Of a DNA stretch of 64,000 bases, positions 1 through 11,648 are shown in pieces. The translations under genes were made by a program, and so were the position numbers. The stretch is from NCBI RefSeq assembly GCF_023566315.1, contig NZ_JAKNSU010000001.1, one strand, 5' to 3'. The DNA is from Edwardiiplasma whartonense (GTDB lineage: Bacteria; Bacillota_I; Bacilli_A; Mycoplasmatales; Mycoplasmataceae). The notes under the pieces are model-generated. The model did not search any database, was not told the DNA's origin, and saw only the letters and a list, made by a program, of their open reading frames with translations. Numbering within the stretch: the stretch's first letter is position 1; every line of letters starts with the position of its first letter.

Positions 1-2290
1 CTTCTTGATCTGAAGTTAATTTTGTTATTTTTCCAGTTAAAGCCAAATCTTTTTTAAGTTGTTTTTCTGCTCTAAAGTCTCTGACTCCTTCAATCAAGGC
101 AATTAATAAGTCTAAATAACTATTTTTTCCAACATATTCTTCAATGGTTAGTCGTTCTTCAAGAATTGATTTTTTTAATCCCAAGTGTTGGTAAATTTCT
201 TCACTAACAAAAGGAATAAAAGGGTGCAACAAAACCAAGATTTCTTTTAAAACATACACCAAAACCTGTTTTGTTGGCGCATTGTTGTGTTCAAGTTCAA
301 CTTTTGAAAGTTCAATAAACCACGAACAATAGTCATTCCACACAAACGTTAATAGTTCGCGTCCACTTAAAGCAAATTCATAATCATTCAATTGGTCGAT
401 AACCCTTGTTTTTAATTGCTGCAATTTGCTAAGAATTCATTGGTCAGTTTTGGTTAAATCTTGTTGAATTAAAGTTTTGAAATCATCAACAAAAACAAAA
501 TCTTTGTCAATGTTCATTAAAACAAAGCGCGAAGCGTTTCAAAGCTTATTGATAAAATTTCAAGCACTACGGATTTTTTCTTCGCTATATTTAATATCTT
601 GGCCAGGAGTAGAGTTAGTCAACAAAAAGAAGCGCAACGCATCAGCACCATACTGGTCAATAACATCCATTGGATCAATCCCGTTTCCTAATGATTTGGA
701 CATTTTCTTACCAGTTTCATCACGAATTAAACCGTGAATTAAAACATCGTTAAATGGTTTTTCTTCTACTAAAGCAAGGGATTGAAAAACCATTCGTGCT
801 ACTCAAAAGAAAATAATGTCATAACCAGTTACTAATGTACTGGTGGGGAAAAAAGCTTTAAAGTAGGGATTTTGTGTCGTTTGTTCTGGATTTCAGTTCA
901 AAGTTGCCAAGGGTCATAATCCTGATGAAAACCAGGTATCTAAGACACCAGGATCTTGAGTGTAGTTATTGATGTCATCAGGAGGATTGACACCAACATA
1001 AACTTCTTTAGTTTGATTATGATACCAAACTGGAATTTGGTGACCCCACCACAACTGACGAGAAATCGTTCAATCATGAACGTTTTCCATCCATTTATTT
1101 AAGACTTCCATAAAGCGTGGAGGGAAAAATTTTACCGCTTCATCACTGGCTTGCAAATCCAAAACCATTGCTGATAAAGGTTTCATTCGCACAAACCATT
1201 GTTTAGAAAGATAAGGTTCAACCACTGCTTGACTGCGCTCAGAAAAGCCTACTTGGTGAGTAATATCTTCAACCTTAACTAGATTATCAGCTTTATTTAA
1301 GTTATCAACGATTTTTTTTCGAGCAGAAATGGGATCCAAACCTTCATAAGTTGATCCACCTTTCTTGTTGATTAAACCTTTAGTAGTTAAACATTTAGGC
1401 ATTTTTAAATGATGACGTTGACCAATAACAAAATCATTTGGGTCATGAGCAGGAGTAACTTTCATTGCCCCAGTACCAAAATCCATCGCCACATACTCAT
1501 CAGCAATAATTGGAATTGTTTCTTGATTTATTGGGTTAATCACCATTTGTCCTACTAATGTTTGATAACGAGAATCAAGGGGATTAACAACAACTGCTTG
1601 ATCAGCAAACATTGTTTCAGGACGGGTAGTAGCAACTTCAATGTACTGGTTAGGTTCATTTTTTAAACGATACTTAAAGTAATACATCTTCCCTGCAACT
1701 TCTTGATAAACTACTTCAACATTAGAGATTGCAGTTTCTTGAACAGGATCCCAGTTCACAATTTGTTCACCTTGATAAATTAAGTCTTGATGATACATCT
1801 GAACAAAAACTCAACGAACCAAATCATTAACTTGTGGATCTAAAGTGAACTTTTCTTGACTATAATCCAATCCCAAACCAAGTTTTTTTCACTGCGAACG
1901 AATTACTTGAGCATAGTCTTCTTTTCATAACCAAGTTTTTTTTAAAAACGCTTCTCGACCTAACTCGAATCGATTAACTCCAGTTTCTTTTAACTTGGCT
2001 TCAACTTTGGTTTGAGTAGCAATTCCAGCATGATCCATTCCTGGTAGATAAAGTGTTTCATAACCAATTAACTTTTTAAACCGAATCAAAGCATCTTGTA
2101 AACTACCATCTCATGCATGGCCCAAATGCAATTTTCCAGTTACATTTGGGGGTGGTAAAACTAAAGAAAATTTTGGTTTTTGACTATTTGGGTCAGCTTT
2201 GAAATAGTTGTTCTTCATCCAAAAATCATATTTTGAACTCTCAATACTCTCTGGGTGATATTTTTTTTCTAAAACCAGATTTTCTTTCAT
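1..2290 (-). CDS. valS: Valine--tRNA ligase (C-terminus cut by window edge)
   Basis: Class I aminoacyl-tRNA synthetase that charges tRNA-Val in the cytoplasm. The N-terminal part carries the HLGH form of the HIGH signature just after a PPPNVTGKLHLGH stretch, and the KMSKSLGN loop lies near 690-700. Editing-domain sequence (ATTRPETMFAD, then AHDPNDF) lies between them, as in ValRS. About 763 codons are present; the family is usually about 870 residues, so the C-terminal anticodon-binding end and coiled coil lie beyond base 1. TGA is read as Trp at many sites. The start ATG (2288-2290) is preceded by AAGGAG seven bases upstream. The gene stands alone, divergent from the membrane protein at 2442. 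Very sure of identity. Confidence 0.96.
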
Positions 2291-2402
2291 TTCTTACTCC
2301 TTAAAATCAACGCCTAATAAGTTAATTCTACAATAAAACCTCAAATTATTTAATCAATCTTATGGTGATAATCTGAGACTATCAAAACTGAAATATTTTT
2401 TT

Positions 2403-2411
2403 TGCTATAAT
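2403..2411 (+). promoter_or_regulatory. Extended -10 promoter for the 2442 gene
   Basis: TGCTATAAT matches an extended -10 box (TGnTATAAT). It lies about 30 bases before the GTG start at 2442. No good -35 box is visible, which is common for extended -10 promoters. Confidence 0.55.
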
Positions 2412-2441
2412 CATTTCCAGAAAAGTTTAAAGGAGCAGTTT

Positions 2442-3434
2442 GTGAAACACCGCCATATTCTTGAAGAACTAGAAAAAGTCAATTCTACCAACAAAGACCA
2501 GATCAAAAGTGAAAAAGATATCTCCAATGACTTTGCCAAACTAACAATTATTCACAATTCTTTTTTCTGATTCAACATGATTTCATTAATTATTATTACT
2601 TGTCTAACAGTCGCTGAAGTTCCCTTGTTAATTCTAAATCGTGACAAAATCTGAATTAACTTAATCGTAGCTTCTTTAGTTATGATTTGATCATTTACCC
2701 TCTATTTAATTTTTTCTAGTCAAGGAATTAGTGGATTTGAATATAATGATATTTATTATAATAGTGGTCGTAATGTTAAACGCAATCATGAAGTAAGGTA
2801 CTTAAACTACAAGTTGGTCGTTATTTCACTTTCAATTTGTGTGTTTGATTTCTTACTCTTCTATGGAGCGGCCATCGATATGATTACTGGTGGAGATCAC
2901 GTTGTTAAATATGAACGCGGAATTCCGATTTTTGCAGCCTTATCAATCACTATGCCTGCAATGATTATTCCTTTGGTAGTGCAATTTATTAACCGCTACA
3001 TTACCTATGACCACCAAATGGAAAGTTTTAATAAGTGGTTAGAAATGAATGGGATTTCAAAACTAAATTATATTAGCAAGATTAATTATGAGGATGAAAA
3101 TTTCACTTGAAAGGAAGTTGCAATTCAACTAGAACTAAATGCTAGTGATTTGATTTTAGACACTTCTTCTGAAAATAAGTCTAAAGAACAGATTGATCTT
3201 TACAATCAGGTTAAAATTAAAATTATTAAAGAGATGATTGTTCAATTTAATAATAATATGGATAAGAAGTATCAACTTTATAAAACTGTTAATGTTTATC
3301 ATAATAAACATGGTCGAATGAGTTATAAAAAAACGCTGCGAAATAGTGCCATCATTTCTAAGGTTAAACGTTTAGATCGCAAAAATGAGATTATGGCTTT
3401 ATTATTATTACCTTACTTTAATAAAACTATTTAA
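2442..3434 (+). CDS. Uncharacterised four-TM membrane protein
   Basis: 330 residues; I do not recognise the family. The GTG start has GGAG nine bases upstream. The order is a hydrophilic N-terminal helix (residues 1-35), two hydrophobic segments near 41-65 and 72-92, a polar loop, two more near 124-146 and 157-180, then a charged helical C-terminal half of about 150 residues ending in a Lys/Arg-rich stretch. The even number of membrane spans puts both ends on the same side, probably the cytoplasm. It is monocistronic: it has its own extended -10 promoter upstream and a strong hairpin terminator directly after the stop. No catalytic motif is evident. Confidence 0.8.
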
Positions 3435-3436
3435 TT

Positions 3437-3478
3437 AAAAACTTTGATAAAGTGAATTTTATCAAAGTTTTTCTTTTC
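3437..3478 (+). terminator. Rho-independent terminator after the 2442 gene
   Basis: A 15-base stem, AAAAACTTTGATAAA (3437-3451) pairing with 3458-3472, closes a six-base loop and runs into a T-rich tract. It starts two bases after the stop codon. Confidence 0.85.
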
Positions 3479-3524
3479 TCTTTGCCCATCGTTCATATGA
3501 GAGAACGTTTGGTTTTATTTTGAG

Positions 3525-3533
3525 TGCTATAAT
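3525..3533 (+). promoter_or_regulatory. Extended -10 promoter for the NAD(P)-binding protein
   Basis: TGCTATAAT is a perfect extended -10 element, 31 bases before the ATG at 3565. An inverted repeat, CGTTC-N8-GAACG (3490-3507), lies just upstream where the -35 box would be. Confidence 0.65.
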
Positions 3534-3564
3534 TATAACCAATACAAGAAAGAGGTTAATAATT

Positions 3565-4203
3565 ATGAATAAACAAGTATTAGTAATTGGTGCTAATGGT
3601 CATTTAGGTCAAATGGTCGTTCAAGATTTATTGCAAAACAATGCTAAAGTTGTTACTTTGACCAGAAAACCGTTTAAAGTAACTAACACCACTGATATCG
3701 TTGGTGATCCAAAAAACTATGATGATGTCAAAAACGCCGCTACAGAGGTTGATGCAATCATTTCTACAGTAGGAGCAGGAAGTATTGATGATTTAATCGC
3801 TATTGCTACCAATGTTGCTAAAGTAGCTGCTGAAATTAAAGTTCCACTGATTTGATCAGCAGGAGCAGGAACTTTGATTCAAAAAGATGGCACTCGTTTA
3901 ATTGATCAACCACAAAGTAATTTCCCTGCTCCACTTGCAGCAGCAATCTTTGGTCATGCTAAAGTCAAAGATTTGTTTCCTACCATTGATGGCTTAAACT
4001 ATGTTTTTGTTTCTCCTGCCTTTACTTTAGATTTAGAGCGACCAGAACATTCCTTTAAATTAGAAGTGACTGATCAAGTGTTATACAATAAGGATGACGA
4101 ATCAATCATCGGTTATTTAACCCAAGCTAAAATTCTGGTTTATTTAGTTGACCATTACCAAGATTATTTAAACAAACAAATCACTAGTGTTGAAACTGAC
4201 TAG
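3565..4203 (+). CDS. NAD(P)-binding atypical SDR / NmrA-like protein
   Basis: 212 residues. The N-terminus has a beta strand followed by a dinucleotide-binding glycine motif, GANGHLG (residues 9-15), then the alternating strand/helix pattern of a Rossmann fold; Asp and Ser/Thr-rich loops follow (STVGAGS near 78). This is the layout of NAD(P)H-binding NmrA/YwnB-type proteins, which act as reductases or redox sensors. The start at 3565 is preferred over an upstream in-frame ATG because AGAGG precedes it and the glycine motif then sits at the usual place. One TGA-encoded Trp occurs at 3854. Substrate unknown. It is monocistronic, with its own promoter and a terminator shared with the convergent lipoprotein. 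Confidence 0.85.
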
Positions 4204-4208
4204 TCATC

Positions 4209-4241
4209 AAAAAAGAAGGAATTATTCATTCCTTCTTTTTT
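4209..4241. terminator. Bidirectional terminator between convergent genes
   Basis: A 14-base perfect stem, AAAAAAGAAGGAAT (4209-4222) pairing with 4228-4241, has a five-base loop and A/T runs on both sides. It serves the NAD(P)-binding gene on the plus strand and the lipoprotein ending at 4240 on the minus strand. Confidence 0.85.
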
Positions 4242-5676
4242 AGTTTTGAACATCAAAGGCGATGTTAGCAGTAAATCCATAAAAGACAGTACTGATGTTT
4301 GCATAGTCTTTAATTTTTAAGTAGAAATTGTTATTTTCAAAATCAATATAAACATCAACTTGATTTCGAATTGCATTAGCTTGTTGTGGGGTCAAATTAT
4401 TTTGCGCAATAATTGCTGCTTTAATTTCACTCTCACTAGCACTATTATAAATCCCTTCTAATTTAGTTGTAGTAATTGTTGTCGCAAGATTACTTCGTTC
4501 ATAATAATTAATCGTAATGTGGTTTTGTTCTGGATGCTCTCTATCATAAACTTTTAATTGTTCTGCTGAGTCATCAATCTCAAAATCAATTTTTAGATTC
4601 TGAATTTCTAGGGAATTAACGTGTCATAAATCTTTGAGAATTTTGTCTTTATTATCTGCTTGATACCCATCAAGAAATAAAATTGGTTGTCACAACACAC
4701 TGATGAAACTTCCACTATATTTTTGATTAGTTGCAGTTGCGGCAATAGTTAAAGTATTTGAAGTTTTTTGGACATCTAAAGCTGTTCAGTCAACTTTTAG
4801 ATTAGTTTGACTAGTTTTGAATTGACTGATTGTTTTAACATTATCATTATCAACATTATAAGCAAAACCATTCAATCCTAAATCATTGACATTTTTTCGC
4901 ACAATAATAGTTAAACTATCTCCACAATAAAATTCACTATCAGTTTTAGGAGTTAAAGTTAAAGTAAAGTCGTTTTGGTAGTTATAATCAGTAATTTCAA
5001 GTTGATTTTCATCAAAAATAAAATTGTTATTTAAAGCGCTTAATTGGTCTAAAACATCAGTTTTAGTAGCATTCTTAGTAGTAGTAAAATCAGTAATACT
5101 AATTAAACTTTGTAAAGTTTTTCTTGGAAAAGGGCGATAACCAATTTCTATCGCTCCTCAATATTTTTTTGAATCAGCAATTGGGGTAATTCTAAATACG
5201 TTATGATCATAATCAAGATCAATATTTAAAACAGTAAAATCAAGTTCAGTGGTAATTTTTGACTTGATGACATCAATTGTTTTTGGGGAGAGATCAAAGT
5301 TAGCTTCATCAGCATTAACTATTGGAAAAAAATTAGCTGTATTCAGATTATCACGAAGATTAATTTTTATATCATCTCCACCTCATTCATTACTAGTTTC
5401 TAAGACCGAAATTAGCACAGTTCTATGGTCTAGAAATTTAAAAGTAGCATTTTTAATAAACGTCACTTGATCGATTTTGTTTATATTCAAAATTTTTCTA
5501 ATGATTAAGTCGTCTTGATCATTTATTCCAACAACAATCTGTTTAATACTAAATAAAGTCGATAAATTAGGTTTGTTGACTATCGTCTCGCTTTTGGTAT
5601 TATCACAAGCAAGGACTGTTGTAGTTGTAGTTGTACTTAAACCCAGCAACGCCAATAAACAAATAAATTGTTTCAT
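4240..5676 (-). CDS. Uncharacterised lipoprotein with beta-rich repeats
   Basis: 478 residues. A signal peptide with a positively charged start, hydrophobic core and lipobox VLAC puts the lipidated Cys at residue 24, so the mature protein should be anchored on the outer face of the membrane. The rest is Ser/Thr/Asn/Asp-rich and looks beta-stranded. Motifs such as FTLTLTPKTDSEFYCGDSL and LTIAATATNQKYSGSF resemble the strand pair ending each repeat of the large lipoprotein at 19840-22455, so the two seem to share a domain family. RBS AAGGAG precedes the ATG. No enzymatic motif is visible; adhesion or surface interaction would be a guess. Confidence 0.8.
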
Positions 5677-5702
5677 TATGAAACTCCTTTTTAATAATTT
5701 TT

Positions 5703-5708
5703 ATTTTA
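5703..5708 (-). promoter_or_regulatory. -10 box of the 5676 lipoprotein
   Basis: On the minus strand TGATAAAAT gives an extended -10-like TAAAAT about 27 bases before the ATG, with a weak TTATAA 18 bases further upstream. The same TGATAAAAT string occurs ahead of the large lipoprotein gene (near 22581). Confidence 0.4.
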
Positions 5709-5771
5709 TCACTTTATTTTAGTAAGTTATAATTAAGTGATAAAGAAATTAATCTCACTGATAGTATCGAC

Positions 5772-5799
5772 AAAAAAACCACTAAATTCCTAGTGGTTT
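5772..5799 (-). terminator. Rho-independent terminator of the MATE-like gene
   Basis: Stem AAACCACTA (minus strand) with a six-base loop and TAGTGGTTT, followed by a run of T, lies eleven bases beyond the stop of the transporter gene (5811). Confidence 0.85.
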
Positions 5800-5810
5800 A
5801 ATCTTTTTAT

Positions 5811-8042
5811 TTAAAAACTAATTTTAGTCGCATCTAATGCTCATAATGGCTGCGGTTCAATTGGGGAGAAGAAAACTTTGATTGGTGTTAATTTAATTTT
5901 TCCACTCAAGATACCAACATAATACTCGTCATGTTGATCCATTCTTTGTTGCAATTTTTCATGTTTAACCTTAAATTCTTGTTCTAACTTAGTTTTTATT
6001 TTCTTGTTATAACCATTCTTTTTGTGTTCTAAAGCATAAAGTTGTTTAGCTTGAGAACGATCAAGAAGTTTCTTTGCTGTATCACGAGGTGATTGACCAA
6101 GATTCATCGTGTCAAACATATATTTCTTTTCAACCTTTTGAATTGCTTTACTTCTTATCGTCGCAATCTTTGTTTCTTGCTGCTCGTATTTGGTTTCCAA
6201 TTTAGCTAGTTTTTTTGGTTGGTGGTGCTTAGTAGCTCTAAGAATTGCTTGTTCATACCAACGATCTAAATGGTTTAAATTTACCTGATAGGCCATATTA
6301 ACTTCATTTAAGGCTGCTTGTTGAAGTGAGGGAGAAACAAAATTGTCGGGAACATCATTAATTTCATACTTCTTAATTGTTTTTTTGGTTAAGTTACTTA
6401 ATAAAATGAAAGTAACAATAACAGCAGGAATTTCTGAAAGACCATTAAACAAGAAAATTGTCCAGTCTTGAGTACCATCATGAGAAAGTTTCTTAGCAAT
6501 TACCCACCCAATGATAATAAAACCAATACCAAATAGTAGCGAACGAAAGACTGCGATGAGAATTGCGTTTAAAGCATGACCAGTTCCTTGAAATAAAGAT
6601 AAGGCACTATAAGTCATTGCTGCAAAGACAATTCCAGAAATATAAGCAAGAAACCATCAATTTAATTCTTTTGGGCCATCAAAAGCCTCCATCATCGGTT
6701 TTCCTGCTCCAACAATCACGATTAAACAAAAGATTCCCCAAGCAATATTAATTAAAAGGTGGAGTCTTCAAATTTGCACCATTCGGTAACGTTTCTGCGC
6801 TCCTTTACAATAAGAATAGTTTGCATTAGCTCCCTCCATCATTCCAATGATCGGAGCATATAAAATATTTAGTCACGGAAAGACCGAACTCATAACCCTC
6901 AGGGTTGGAGAGATATAAGTAGTGTCAGTTCTTGTTGAAGTGAAAAAGTTAACCACAATCGCATCATGGACCTGGGCTCCTGGATGCGCAACTGTAATTA
7001 AAAGCGTTGTTACAAAATTAGAAGCAGCAAAAATAAAGTTAGCTAAAAAGGGAGAAAAACCATTAATTCAAATTAACCGGGCATCAGTTCATTTGAATTT
7101 GATTTGTTTTAAATTAATTTTTAACAAGGTATTTTTTGAAAAAGCAATCACTATTAAAATCGCTACAATACTAAATCCTCAAGCAAAAAATGATCCATAA
7201 ACTGCAGCTTGCATCTTTTCTGATGCTGGAGCAATATCCATAAACAACTCACCAAACAGAATGTTTAAACAAATTGCTACAATGTTAATTCCAATCACTC
7301 ACCAAACTTTTCCTTCAGTTCTTAAAAGGGTTGAAAGGAAAATTGACAACGCCAACATCGGAAAACCTCAAATAAACATTTGTGTATAACTATTTGATAA
7401 CAAAAAGATTAAAGAAGAATCTTTGCCACCATAACTCATATTTGCTTGGGAAGTAATAATATAGGGAGCCACGAAGTGGAGCACTAAAATACCAACCCCC
7501 CCCATCACAAAGGCTTGAAGTAAACCATTAATCAAAATCCCATCCATTCGGGCTTTGTCTCTCCGCCCCATTGCTTGTCCCCAGTTAATTGCTGTTCCTA
7601 CAGCAGGAAGCAAGGCTAAAGCAGATAACAAGGTAATGATGGTATTTGAATACTGGGTTGAAACATTAATTAGTTGTTTGGCAAAATCAATTCCATCTTG
7701 ACTTCAATTATCAGAACTTCCAACAACAACAGGAATTCCTTCAGAAAGTGGATTATTTAGGTGTAAAATTCCGGTGATATAAGGAAACATATCTTGATCA
7801 GAATGTTTATACATTGTCAAAACACTATCAATTGCAAAGTTAAGTGCTAATTGCTTATCAATAATCCCGTACAACGAGTTCACCAACTGGATAATTACCA
7901 TTGGTCCAGCCATGAACATCAATGCCTTAAAAGGAGTGGCATAACGCATGATTCATTCTCGTTTTGTAAAAAGATTTGCACTCTGAGAAAAATCTTTATC
8001 AGTATCAATTGCAGTAATTTTATTAGTTACAGTTGCTGTCAA
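5811..8042 (-). CDS. MATE-family efflux transporter with long cytoplasmic tail
   Basis: 743 residues. The first ~555 are strongly hydrophobic, with about twelve membrane segments and loop motifs (NSLYGIIDKQLA near residue 50; NWGQAMGRRDKARMDG near 150) that resemble MATE/polysaccharide-flippase-type carriers, which export drugs or other solutes using an ion gradient. Typical MATE proteins are about 450 residues. Here the last ~190 form a Lys/Glu/Gln-rich, probably coiled-coil tail, which is unusual. The start is TTG at 8042, chosen because AAAAGGGG lies just upstream and a good promoter precedes it; in-frame ATGs further in would remove the N-terminal segment. Transcribed alone, from a promoter at 8079-8107 to the terminator at 5772-5799. 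Substrate unknown. Confidence 0.8.
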
Positions 8043-8078
8043 ATTTTTCCCCTTTTTATCACAAAAATACTTGAAAGA

Positions 8079-8107
8079 ATTATAACGATTTTTTTAAGAA
8101 AAACCAA
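8079..8107 (-). promoter_or_regulatory. Sigma-A-type promoter for the MATE-like gene
   Basis: Minus strand TTGGTT (8102-8107), a 17-base spacer and a perfect TATAAT (8079-8084), about 37 bases before the TTG start. It lies directly after the terminator of the upstream P-type ATPase gene, so the transporter has its own transcript. Confidence 0.7.
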
Positions 8108-8108
8108 G

Positions 8109-8142
8109 AAAAAAGACCAAGAGAAAGTTCCTAGTCTTTTTT
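8109..8142 (-). terminator. Rho-independent terminator of the P-type ATPase gene
   Basis: Minus strand AAAAAAGACTAGG pairs with CTTGGTCTTTTTT through two G-U wobbles and ends in a T run. The stem includes the stop codon of the ATPase gene (8131-8133). Confidence 0.75.
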
Positions 8143-11034
8143 ATTTTTTTTCATTTGATCGCGTTTCTTTTCATTGTCTTGTTTAACCATTCCACTGACA
8201 AGCGCGCGGTTTCTTTCTCACGGGTTCAAGGCGTAGTGATATCCAAAGAAAACCACTCCATCAGTTATCAAAATTAGTAGTGGTGAAGCAAGAGCAAAAG
8301 CAATTGAGACAAAGATAATTCAGCAGTTATGAATGCTTCAATCGTGGGTTGGTAACAAACTAAATACTTCATTATCTAATCCAGGAATAAAGATAATTAA
8401 CAAATCCAGTCCCACAGCAATTGCTGAAAACAATAATAAAGGTTTATTTCATTCGTATTTCAGTTTGCGATATGATTTTCAGTTTGATAAACGAATAATG
8501 TGAGCAATGATTGTTGGAGCAAAGGTAGCAACAATAAACATTGCCGTGCGCCCATAAACTAAAATCTGAGTTTTTGTCGTGCTATTACTAATGAAATTAG
8601 AATCCTTAATCGCTTGTTGTCAATTATCAAACGAATGACTAATCCCGTCTTTGAAAGCACCAGCAGGAAGGTTTGTATATAAATCACTTGGTGTGACAAT
8701 CATTCCTACATAAAAAGCAGCAATCATCACTCCTCCCTGAATAATTCCAATCTTTAAAATTGGGAATAATAAACCCTTTAGTAAACCACTATTATTATTC
8801 TTAATTGGTGGTAGACCCATGAGCGAATTATCATTTGGACCCATTCCCATTGAAATTGCTAACAATGATTCCACCACTAAGTTAATTCACAAAATATCAG
8901 TGGCTTCTAAAGGCGAATTATGATTAATTAACGAAACAATGAGAATTCCTAAAACATTAGCAATGTTAACCCCTAACAAGAAGACAATCGTTCTTCTAAT
9001 CTTTTGTCAGACGTTTCTACCTTCGTTAACCCCTTTCATCATGGTAGCAAAGTTGTCATCACTCAAGATTACATCTGAAGCTTGTTTAGCTACATCAGTA
9101 CCAGTAATTCCCATCGCTACTCCAATATCAGCAATACTTAAACTCGGAGCATCATTAACTCCATCCCCAGTCATTGAAGTGATGTTATTTTTAGCTTGCA
9201 ACGCTTGAACAATTCTAACCTTATGTTCAGGATTTACCCGAGCAAAAACATTGATCGTATCGACTACTCGATTTAACTGCTCATCATCAAGACTTTGTAA
9301 AGTTTTACTTGTCATCACTTCATAATCACTATAAGCAATTCCCAATTCACGAGCAATTGCCAACGCAGTTATCTGATGATCACCAGTAATCATTACTACT
9401 CTAATCCCAGCCTGATGTGCTGTTTTCACTGCTTGAACAGCCGAATCACGAACAGGATCAATCATTCCTACAGCGCCTATAAAGATTAAATTTTCTTCAT
9501 AAGCACCTGGTTTTTGATCTAATCCATAAGCAAAACCAAGGACTCTTAAAGCTTGATCAGAAAGTTCTTCACTTAATTTTAAAATTGCCTCTTTATCTTT
9601 AGAAGATAAAGTTAACACTTTGTTTTTAACTTGAATACGTGTACATCTTTTTAATAATTCATCAATCGCTCCTTTAACAGCGACTAATTGGTGATCACCA
9701 TCTTCATTAATCGTCGTCATCAACTTTCTTTTACTATCAAAAGGAATTTCATCCAAACGTTTAAACTTCTTGCGGTATTTAATTTCATCAACTTTCATCA
9801 ACTCCGCAAAATCAATTAAAGCTAACTCGGTTGGATCACCAACCCGATCATCACCTTGAGTAATTGCATCATTTGGCAAGACTAACAACTTCTTAAAAAT
9901 ATCTTTCTCATGGTTATCAGGAGTTTTTAAATATTCAGCAGCAGCAATAATCTCACTATTGATAATTACTTTTTGTACTGTCATCCTATTTTGGGTTAGG
10001 GTTCCGGTTTTATCTGTACAAATAACATTAACTGAACCAAGGGTTTCAACACTAGCAAGTTTTTTAACAATCACATTTTCTTCAGCCAGACGTTTAGTTG
10101 AAAATGATAAGGTAATTGAAACAACAGCGCTCAAGGATTCGGGAATTACTCCAATTGCTAAAGTAATTGCAACCATTAAATAGCTTGACCAAGAAGTTTT
10201 TTCACCACTTAAATACAAACCAATAAAAATAATAATTCCAATCAAAACAGCAGCAATAGAAATTCAATAACTGAACTTTGTTAATTTCTTTTCTAGGGGA
10301 GTTTGACTAACTTTATTATCATTAATAGTTTGAGCAATTTTCCCAATTTCAGTATCCAAACCTGTTTTAATAACTACACCAACACCCCGACCACTAACTG
10401 CAAAGGTATTCATAAAGCAAATATTGGTTTGATCAGCCAAGATATCAGTTTTTTTAATTGCTTTGGCGTGTTTATCAACAGGAAATGATTCACCAGTTAA
10501 AATCGCTTCATCAACAGTGAAATCACTACTTTCAATAACCCGTAGTTCTGCAGGGATATATCTTCCTGCTTCAATTACAACAACATCTCCAACCACAAGT
10601 TGGGTAGCATCAATTTCAAAAGTTTTGTTATTACGAATAACAATTGCTTGGGGACGAGAAAGTGACTTTAAGCTATCAACTGACTTCCTTGCTTTAACTG
10701 TTTGGACAGTTTCTAAAATCGCATCAATGACCACAATCAAAATAATGACAATAAAATCAATAAAATCGCCAATTTCTAAGGGGATATCTCAATTCCCGAT
10801 TTTGGGAGCAATGACTGAAATTATCGCAGCAATCATTAAAATAATTTGCAAAGGTTCAACCAAGGCTAACAAAAAAGTGATATATCAAGGTCGGGTTTTT
10901 CCTTCAGGAATTTGGTTTTTTCCGTTTTTTTCTAACCTAAGACTAGCTTCTTCTTGACTTAGACCAGTTTCAAAATTTGTATCAACCACAGTTGCTACTT
11001 CTTGAGTGGTTAGGGTTTCTCAATCAGGTTTCAT
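8131..11034 (-). CDS. P2-type cation-transporting ATPase (Ca2+-type)
   Basis: 967 residues, usual for P2-type pumps. Visible in order: the N-terminal actuator part, ILTGES (residues 181-185; TGES loop of dephosphorylation), M4 motif PESL (about 298-301), phosphorylation loop DKTGTLT with catalytic Asp341, a nucleotide-binding domain, ITGDH, and hinge motif TGDGVNDAP near 620, followed by the C-terminal transmembrane domain. M4 in Ca2+ pumps usually reads PEGL, so Ca2+ export is the best guess; Na+/K+ or Mn2+ are alternatives. The start ATG has AAGGAAG upstream. It is the last gene of a run beginning at 13485, 14 bases after engB, and ends in its own terminator. Membrane protein using ATP. Confidence 0.93.
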
Positions 11035-11048
11035 TCTGCTTCCTTTCT

Positions 11049-11648
11049 TTATGATAGGGGGGTTAAATTCAAATACTGACAAATTGTTAAATAAATCTGG
11101 TCAATATTTTGGTTTTTGGTCACTGAAGTTTTAATTAAAGGAGTGGTGGAATCAACATTCAAACTAGTACGAATTAACTCAACATTTTTTTTAATCTCGT
11201 TTTGCTTTAGTTTATCTAACTTCGTACCAATTAAAACCACAGGAACATGATAATGTTTAAGATAATCATACATTATTAAATCATCTTTACTTGGAGAGTG
11301 ACGTAAATCAACTAACATTAAAACTAATCTAAGGTTAGTTCGATTGGTTAAATATTCTTCCATCATTGGGGCAAAACTTGCTTTTAAATCACTGCTAACT
11401 TGAGCATAACCATACCCTGGTGCATCAACAATTCGAAACTGGTGATGGTTAATATCAAAAAAGTTTAAAAGACGGGTTTTTCCGGGGTGTGAAGACACTT
11501 TTGCCATTTTTTTATTATTCGTTAGCGCGTTAATGATTGAAGATTTTCCGACATTAGAACGACCAACAAACAACACTTCAGGAACTTCATCATCAATTCA
11601 ACCATCCTTACTAGCTGCTGATTTTACAAATTCTGCTCATTTAATCAT
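11049..11648 (-). CDS. engB: Ribosome biogenesis GTP-binding protein EngB/YsxC
   Basis: 199 residues, the usual length. GTPase motifs: G1 GRSNVGKS (residues 29-36), G3 DAPGYG, G4 TKLDK, with the short N-terminal lead typical of the TrmE-Era-EngA-EngB branch. In Bacillus the protein is needed for late assembly of the 50S subunit. The start ATG at 11646-11648 overlaps the end of the upstream gene by eight bases (ATGATTAA), so the two are probably translationally coupled. Two TGA-Trp codons lie in the first 20 residues, which would hide the true start under the standard code. Confidence 0.96.

Noticed and set aside
2291..2405. Searched for a T-box leader ahead of valS.
   Set aside because: The gap is only about 150 bases and shows no T-box core sequence or terminator/antiterminator pair.
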